Shown: piece after piece, positions 57,529-64,000 of the stretch
Layout: each line of letters starts with the position of its first letter
Numbering within the stretch: the first letter of the stretch is position 1
Assembly (NCBI GenBank): GCA_040768845.1
Contig: JAXGME010000003.1
Coordinates: forward strand, 310,001-374,000
DNA: 64,000 nt
Direction: 5' to 3'
Source of the DNA: JAEZHK01 sp040768845
GTDB lineage: Bacteria; Bacillota; Clostridia; Christensenellales; Aristaeellaceae
Notes under the pieces: model-generated
Database searches by the model: none
What the model was told of the DNA's origin: nothing
Seen by the model: the letters and a program-made list of their open reading frames with translations, nothing else
Translations under genes and position numbers: made by a program

Positions 57529-57768
57529 ATGTCACCACTCGGACTCATCGCAATCGGCGCCGGCATCGCGGTTTTGTGCGGCGCGGGAGCCGCCATCGGC
57601 ATGGGCATTGCCACGGGCAAGGCGTCGGAGGCGATCGCGCGCCAGCCGGAGGCTTTCGGCAAGATCAACTCGTCGCTGCTCTTTGGTCTGATCCTGATGG
57701 AAACCTGCGCGATTTACGCGCTGCTGGTTTCGATTCTGCTGATTTTCGTTCTTGGCGCCAAGGTGTGA
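57529..57768 (+). CDS. atpE: F-type ATP synthase subunit c
   Basis: A 79-residue two-helix proteolipid. The polar loop A-R-Q-P-E is at residues 37-41, and the ion-binding Glu58 is in M-E-T-C-A-I-Y. Thr59 and Tyr63 match side positions of the Na+ site, but the helix-1 Gln of Na+ enzymes is Met25 here. Coupling to H+ is therefore more likely than to Na+. The first helix is rich in G-x-G repeats for ring packing. AGAGGAGG precedes the ATG. Confidence 0.95.
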   Translation: MSPLGLIAIGAGIAVLCGAGAAIGMGIATGKASEAIARQPEAFGKINSSLLFGLILMETCAIYALLVSILLIFVLGAKV

Positions 57769-57804
57769 TCGGCGGTCGGGCAACGGAAACGGAGGGATGC
57801 TGGT

Positions 57805-58296
57805 TTGGAAGGACTGTTTAATCCGACGACCATTCTTTTGCACATGGTCAACGCAGTGCTGCTTCTGGCCGCGCTGTATTACCTTCTGTACAAGCCTGTC
57901 AGAAAGTTTCTGAAGGCGCGGGAGGAAAAGGTGGCCGGGGAGATCGACAGCGCCGCGGAGAGCCAGAAACAGGCCGAGGCGCTGCTCAGCGAGCGCAAGC
58001 GCCAGCTTGACGGCGCGGCCAGCGAGGTCGCGGGCCTGATCAAGACCGGCGAGGCCCAGGGCAGGGCCCGGGCCGATGCCGTGATTGCCGCGGCCGAGGC
58101 GGACGCCAAAGCGATTGCCGAAAAGGCGAAGGCCCAGGTGCGCGTCATCGAGCAGAACGCGCGGCAGGAGCTCTACAAGGACGCGGCGCAGCTCTCCGTC
58201 CAGATCGCGTCGATGGTGCTGGAGCGCGAAGTCAGCATCGAAGACCACAGGCGCCTTTTGGACGAGTTCCTTGAAAGGGCGGGCCGAAGCGAATGA
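57805..58296 (+). CDS. atpF: F-type ATP synthase subunit b
   Basis: A 163-residue peripheral-stalk subunit: one N-terminal membrane helix (about 10-28), then a long charged Ala-rich coiled coil with R-K-F-L-K-A-R-E-E-K near residue 33. TTG 57805 follows GGAGGG by about 8 nt. It overlaps the delta gene by 4 bp. Its length is ordinary, so it does not make up for the short delta subunit by fusion. Confidence 0.93.
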   Translation: MEGLFNPTTILLHMVNAVLLLAALYYLLYKPVRKFLKAREEKVAGEIDSAAESQKQAEALLSERKRQLDGAASEVAGLIKTGEAQGRARADAVIAAAEADAKAIAEKAKAQVRVIEQNARQELYKDAAQLSVQIASMVLEREVSIEDHRRLLDEFLERAGRSE

Positions 58297-58524
58297 TTCA
58301 GGGCATTGTAAATACCGCTTTCCCGCTGACGCCGGAGGAAATGACCCGGCTCGAGGGCTGCATGGCCGGCCTTTTGGGCGCTCCGGTGACGCTGACGGAG
58401 CGTGTGGACAAGGCGCTTCTCGCGGGCATATCCGTGGAGATCGCCGGCCGCGTCATGGACAATTCGCTCAAGGGAAGGCTGGCGCTGGTGCAGCGCGAGC
58501 TGATGAAACGGGGGTCGATCCTCG

Positions 58525-58532
<8 letters not shown>
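58293..58532 (+). CDS. atpH: Short F-type ATP synthase subunit delta (C-terminal region only)
   Basis: Only 79 residues; normal delta has about 180. It matches the C-terminal part: V-T-L-T-E-R-V-D, L-L-A-G-I-S-V-E-I and V-M-D-N-S-L-K-G-R-L. The N-terminal helical domain that binds the top of alpha is absent, and no trace of it is seen in any frame between atpF and this gene, which overlap by 4 bp. The start and stop overlap the neighbours neatly, so the short form seems deliberate, not a broken gene. Confidence 0.88.
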
Positions 58533-60050
<1,518 letters not shown>

Positions 60051-60054
<4 letters not shown>

Positions 60055-60926
60055 ACAGCGTTTCCGAGATCCGCCACCACATCAAGGTCGTCGACGACAC
60101 ATCGAAAATCACCAGGGCCATGCACCTGATCGCCTCGGCCAAGATGAAGCGCGCCATGAACCTGCACGATCAGAACCTGGCGTTTTTCAACCAGGTGCGC
60201 GCGGGCATCCGCTTCATCATGGATACGGCGGGCGGGTCGATCAACAACCGCTTCTTCCGCGAGCACGGAAAGAAGGCGGCCTATCTGGTGATCGCGGCGG
60301 ACAAGGGCCTCTGCGGCGGATACAACCAGCAGATTCTGAAGCTGGCGCTGGACACCATCGAAAACAGCGGGCACGTAAACGTCAAGCTGTTCACCGTGGG
60401 GCACATCGGAACCGACTTCTTTCAGCGGCGCGGCATTACGCCGGACGTGCACTTTCAGCACATCATCCAAAACCCCACGCTGCGCCAGGCCCGCAGAATC
60501 ACCGCCACGCTGATCGAGCTGTTTCTGTCCAAGGCGGTGGACGAAGTCTACGTCATCTATACGATGCTGGGCGAGCGCGGCGTTTTGACGCCGACGGTCA
60601 TGCGGCTTTTGCCGCTTCTGCCGGTGGATTTTTCCGATACGTCGCCCATTCACGCGAAGGTCGCGGGGTTTGAGTTTTTTCCCTCGCCCGCGGCTGTGGC
60701 GGAGGCGATGGCCCACGACTACCTGATGGGGCTGGTGTATTCGGCGCTGGCCCAGTCCTACGCCAGCGAAAACCGCGCGCGCATGACCGCCATGGACAAC
60801 GCCACCCGCAACGCCGGCGAGATGCTGGAAAAACTCAGGCTGCAGCTCAACCATGTGCGGCAGGACGCGATCACCCAGGAAATCACCGAAATCATGGGTG
60901 GCTCAGTAGGGGAGGAACAGGAATGA
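60051..60926 (+). CDS. atpG: F-type ATP synthase subunit gamma
   Basis: The 291-residue rotor shaft. The N-terminal coiled coil has I-T-R-A-M-H-L-I-A-S-A-K-M near residue 20, D-K-G-L-C-G-G-Y-N is near 85, and the C-terminal helix is N-A-T-R-N-A-x-x-M-L. ATG 60051 overlaps the atpA stop as ATGA. Confidence 0.96.
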
Positions 60927-62335
60927 CAAACGGAACCGTGGTACGCATCATCGGGCCGGTTCTGGATGTGGAATTTGAAAAGGGCGCGTTTCCGCCGATC
61001 CACACGCTGCTCTACGCCCTCTGCGGCGACCGCAAGGTGGCCATGGAGGTCATGCAGCACCGGGACGACTGCGTTCGCTGCATCGCGCTGGAGGCCACCG
61101 AGGGGCTTTCCCGCGGGCTGGCCGTGGAAAATACCGGCGCACCCATCACCGTGCCGGTGGGGCGCAAGACGCTGGGCCGGGCGCTGGACGTGCTGGGCAA
61201 GCCCATCGACGGCAAGCCCCCCGTGCAGCCGGACGAGCTGCTGCCCATCCACCGCAGCGCGCCCAGCTTTGACAAGCAGATGCCCGCGGCCCAGATGTTT
61301 GAAACCGGCATCAAGGTCATCGACCTTCTGGCGCCCTACGCCAAGGGCGGCAAAATCGGCCTTTTCGGCGGCGCCGGCGTGGGCAAGACGGTGCTGATTC
61401 TGGAGCTCATCCACAACATCGCCATCGAGCACGGCGGGTTCTCCGTGTTCACCGGCGTAGGCGAGCGCTCCCGCGAGGGCAACGACCTGATCCTCGAAAT
61501 GGAGCGGTCCGGCGTCATCGACAAGACCGCCATGGTGTTCGGCCAGATGAACGAGCCGCCGGGGGCGCGCATGCGCGTGGCCATGACCGGGCTGACTTTG
61601 GCGGAGCACTTCCGCGATTCCGAGAAGCAGGACGTGCTGCTGTTTATCGACAACATCTTCCGCTTCATCCAGGCGGGCAGCGAGGTGTCGGCGCTATTGG
61701 GCCGCATCCCGTCGGCGGTGGGCTACCAGCCCACGCTGGCCACGGAAATCGGCGCGCTGGAAGAGCGGATCACCTCCACCAGCGAGGGTTCCATCACGTC
61801 GGTACAGGCCGTCTACGTGCCCGCCGACGACCTGACGGACCCTGCCCCCGCCGCGATCTTCTCCCACCTGGACGCCACCACCGTGCTGTCCCGCCAGGTG
61901 GCGGAACTGGGCATCTACCCGGCGGTCAGCCCGCTGGACTCGTCCTCGCGCATCCTGTCGCCGGACGTGGTGGGCGAGGAGCACTACCGCGTGGCGCTGC
62001 GCGTGCTGGCGGCGCTGCAGCGATACCGCGAGCTGCAGGACATCATCGCCATTCTCGGCATGGACGAATTGACCGAGGAGGACAAAAAGACCGTATTGCG
62101 CGCCCGCCGCATCCAGCGCTTCCTGTCCCAGCCGATGCACGTGGCGGAGGTGTTCAGCGGCATCCCCGGCAAGTACGTCAAGGTGGCGGACACCGTAGCC
62201 TCCTTTAAGGCCATTGTGGACGGCGAGGTGGACGACCTGCCCGAGGCCGCATTCTTCATGGTGGGCACGCTGGACGAGGCCAGGGAAAAGGGCCGGCAGC
62301 TGATCGAGGCCGCCCGGGAGCAGGAGGGGGCGTGA
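60923..62335 (+). CDS. atpD: F-type ATP synthase subunit beta
   Basis: The 470-residue catalytic subunit. Walker A G-G-A-G-V-G-K-T is at 149-156, the catalytic Glu is in G-E-R-S-R-E-G-N-D near 180, and Walker B L-L-F-I-D-N-I-F is near 240. Length and motifs are standard. It overlaps atpG by 4 bp and follows GGGGAGGAA. Confidence 0.97.
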   Translation: MTNGTVVRIIGPVLDVEFEKGAFPPIHTLLYALCGDRKVAMEVMQHRDDCVRCIALEATEGLSRGLAVENTGAPITVPVGRKTLGRALDVLGKPIDGKPPVQPDELLPIHRSAPSFDKQMPAAQMFETGIKVIDLLAPYAKGGKIGLFGGAGVGKTVLILELIHNIAIEHGGFSVFTGVGERSREGNDLILEMERSGVIDKTAMVFGQMNEPPGARMRVAMTGLTLAEHFRDSEKQDVLLFIDNIFRFIQAGSEVSALLGRIPSAVGYQPTLATEIGALEERITSTSEGSITSVQAVYVPADDLTDPAPAAIFSHLDATTVLSRQVAELGIYPAVSPLDSSSRILSPDVVGEEHYRVALRVLAALQRYRELQDIIAILGMDELTEEDKKTVLRARRIQRFLSQPMHVAEVFSGIPGKYVKVADTVASFKAIVDGEVDDLPEAAFFMVGTLDEAREKGRQLIEAAREQEGA

Positions 62336-62339
62336 GGGC

Positions 62340-62750
62340 TTGACGTTTCATCTTTCCGTGGTGACGCCGGAGCGCGCCTTCTTTGAAGACGAGGTCGAGA
62401 TGGTGGTGCTGCAGGCACAGGACGGCGAATACGGCGTGGAGTCCGGCCACTCGCCCGCACTGGTGGCCCTCGGCGAGGGCGTCACCCGCATCCGTCAGCA
62501 GGGGGAGTGGCGCTGGTTTGCCGCCTCCAGCGGGTACGCCTCCATTCTGCCGGACGGCGTGTACGCCGTTTTGCAGACTGCGGAGTGGCCCGAGGAGATC
62601 GACGTCAACCGCGCGCAGCGGGAGAAAGAGGAAGCCGAGGAGATCCTGCGCCAGAAGCAAAGCATGCAGGAATACGCGATGACCCGCTCCATGCTGGCCC
62701 GCGCGATGGTGCGCCTCCGGGTGACCCGGGAATCAAGCGATACAAGATAA
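62340..62750 (+). CDS. atpC: F-type ATP synthase subunit epsilon
   Basis: A 136-residue rotor subunit: an N-terminal beta-sandwich with V-V-T-P-E-R-A-F-F near residue 6 and E-S-G-H-S-P-A-L near 38, then a C-terminal two-helix hairpin that can inhibit ATP hydrolysis. TTG 62340 follows GGAGGGGG by about 10 nt. It is the last gene of the operon. Confidence 0.93.
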   Translation: MTFHLSVVTPERAFFEDEVEMVVLQAQDGEYGVESGHSPALVALGEGVTRIRQQGEWRWFAASSGYASILPDGVYAVLQTAEWPEEIDVNRAQREKEEAEEILRQKQSMQEYAMTRSMLARAMVRLRVTRESSDTR

Positions 62751-62771
62751 AGGCGCCGCAAGGGCGCGGCG
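62746..62771 (-). terminator. Hairpin between convergent atpC and the following gene
   Basis: CGCCGC (62754-62759) pairs with GCGGCG (62766-62771) over a 6-nt loop. On the minus strand CCTTTAT follows. Weak as a terminator; it may serve both directions. Confidence 0.4.
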
Positions 62772-62807
62772 GACCGCCGGCAAGGCCCCGGAAGGGGCGC
62801 GCCGGGG

Positions 62808-64000
62808 TCAAAGCCGCCGCTTCAGTTCGTCGATCAGCCCTCTGAGAAAGCCGCACAGCACATCGTCGCGCTCCACGTGCTTTGCCAGCAGCTCCTCCGT
62901 AAAAAAGCGCTGGTACAGTGCGGTAAATTCGGTCAGCGCCACCACGGGCGCGCCCTGCGCCGCGTTCTTTGGATGCCGGAACTGCACGCCCAGCCGGTCC
63001 AGACAGAGGATGTACAGCGGGTTGCACGCCGCCAGAGGGCCCTTGGCCAGGTGCAGCTTGAAGCAATGCATCTCCTGGGTGCGGCGCAGGCAGTCCGTCA
63101 ATATGGCGACGCGCTCGGCGGGCGAGAAGGGGCTGAGGTCCCCGGGCCGGTTGACGAGCGCCAGTTCTCCCGTTTCGGCAAAGCGCCGCAGCCCTTCGCG
63201 CTGTACGATGAAGTGCGAGGGGGATTTTTTTTCATACAGGTTGCGGTTGCGCTGATACTGCACCCATTTGAGCTCCGCCAGCGTCTCGGCGGACATGGGC
63301 GGCGCCCACGGGTCCCGCGTCAAAACGTCCACCAGATCGCCGGGGATGGCCGCCAGCGGGATGTCCGGCGTGATCCCGTACAGCGCGCGGTCCTTCTCCC
63401 TCAGAAAGGCGTTCTTGGCTTCCAGCAGAAGGTCCGTCCGCTGGCTCGCCGCCCGGTCCTCCTTGACGGGGGCGTACCAGCGCCCCTGTTCGGCGATGCG
63501 CCGCACCAGCATTTCAAAAATGCCGCTCCGCTCGTTGTTTTCGTAGAGCAGACAGCGGTTGGCGATAAATACGATCGCGTGGGTGCCGAAACTGCCGTCC
63601 GCGCGCTGGAAGCGCGCGACGGCATGGCTCTGGGACAGAAATTCCCTGTCCAGCGTCGACGGGCGCGACATCTTGTAGCCGTGGTAGTTGGGCAGACACA
63701 CCACGGGCAGCGCCGTGCGCACGGCGCGGATGATCTGGCTGTCATCCCCCTCCAGCGAAAAGTAGTGGTGCACCTGGACGCGCCTCGATGGGGCGATGTC
63801 GATCAGCAGGTCCCGCATCTCGGGGAAAACCGGGTACACCAGGCTGGAGGCGATGTGGATGGTGGCGGCGTGGACGGTCTTATAAAAATCGATCAACTGC
63901 TCGGTGCTCGTATAGCGCGCCGATCCGTAGCTCTCGATGGGGAAGGAGTTGGAGGGGAGAGGCTCGCTGCCCAGCAGCCGCCACATCTCCATATTCGCGT
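62808..64000 (-). CDS. Unidentified protein, 5' end outside the window
   Basis: At least 397 residues. The frame stays open to the window edge, so the ATG at 63992 need not be the start. No motif of a known enzyme is recognised. The chain is mixed helix and strand, with R-R-V-Q-V-H-H-Y-F, V-C-L-P-N-Y-H-G-Y and several Arg/His-rich stretches. An N-terminal DNA-binding domain beyond the edge is possible. It converges on the atp operon. Confidence 0.6.
   Translation of the reverse strand, partial: ANMEMWRLLGSEPLPSNSFPIESYGSARYTSTEQLIDFYKTVHAATIHIASSLVYPVFPEMRDLLIDIAPSRRVQVHHYFSLEGDDSQIIRAVRTALPVVCLPNYHGYKMSRPSTLDREFLSQSHAVARFQRADGSFGTHAIVFIANRCLLYENNERSGIFEMLVRRIAEQGRWYAPVKEDRAASQRTDLLLEAKNAFLREKDRALYGITPDIPLAAIPGDLVDVLTRDPWAPPMSAETLAELKWVQYQRNRNLYEKKSPSHFIVQREGLRRFAETGELALVNRPGDLSPFSPAERVAILTDCLRRTQEMHCFKLHLAKGPLAACNPLYILCLDRLGVQFRHPKNAAQGAPVVALTEFTALYQRFFTEELLAKHVERDDVLCGFLRGLIDELKRRL

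Overview
The window is GC-rich (roughly two thirds G+C by eye), gene-dense chromosomal DNA. It carries a lon-engB pair, smpB next to a one-piece tmRNA gene, strong Shine-Dalgarno sites, TTG and GTG starts, an FtsW/PBP division locus, a MazF toxin, a YitT protein, a DUF1836 protein and a full F-type ATP synthase operon. This points to a high-GC anaerobe of the Bacillota, class Clostridia. Fermentation of glutamate through methylaspartate and a sugar or polyol operon fit a gut or anaerobic habitat. A Christensenellales-like lineage is a guess only. I see no rRNA, tRNA, insertion sequence, prophage or CRISPR array.

Layout. 1-3600: the end of radC converges on an engB-lon operon. 3660-13430: two class I fumarase-type subunit genes and a GntR regulator are followed by a compact operon for the glutamate mutase route (glmS, glmL, glmE, methylaspartate ammonia-lyase). 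That operon continues into three little-studied proteins: AtuA/DUF1446-like, DUF4387, and a P-loop protein with an alanyl-tRNA-synthetase-type second additional domain. The fumarase-like pair probably supplies the mesaconate hydratase step. 13420-14350: smpB and ssrA (tmRNA).

14400-27000 is an accessory locus: a possible small RNA, iron-box-like operators, an isoprenylcysteine-methyltransferase-type membrane protein, three SAM methyltransferases, an AraC regulator, a pair of fused membrane/ATPase ABC half-transporters and a complete Opp/Nik-type ABC importer. Two of its transporter genes are broken, one by an in-frame stop and one by a frameshift. I read it as a possibly metal-responsive metallophore or peptide transport locus that may be decaying. 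27250-36180 is a catabolic operon with an unrecognised regulator, two DhaK homologues, a DhaL, an RpiB homologue, an SDR dehydrogenase and a ribose-type ABC importer. It best fits uptake, oxidation, phosphorylation and isomerisation of a tetritol or erythrulose-like substrate.

36500-64000 is mostly housekeeping: envelope genes (L,D-transpeptidase, a 38-residue lipoprotein, uppP, and a capA-FHA-ftsW/rodA-pbp operon), salvage and other genes (xpt, udk, trpS, mazF, yitT, gap), a 166-bp inverted-repeat element touching the end of an IscR-like Rrf2 gene, and atpB-E-F-H-A-G-D-C. The delta subunit there is only 79 residues, and the promoter-proximal small gene may be translated from a leaderless mRNA.

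Starts were chosen from Shine-Dalgarno and promoter positions, so several differ from the longest open frame. All functions are inferred from sequence motifs and gene order without database searches.
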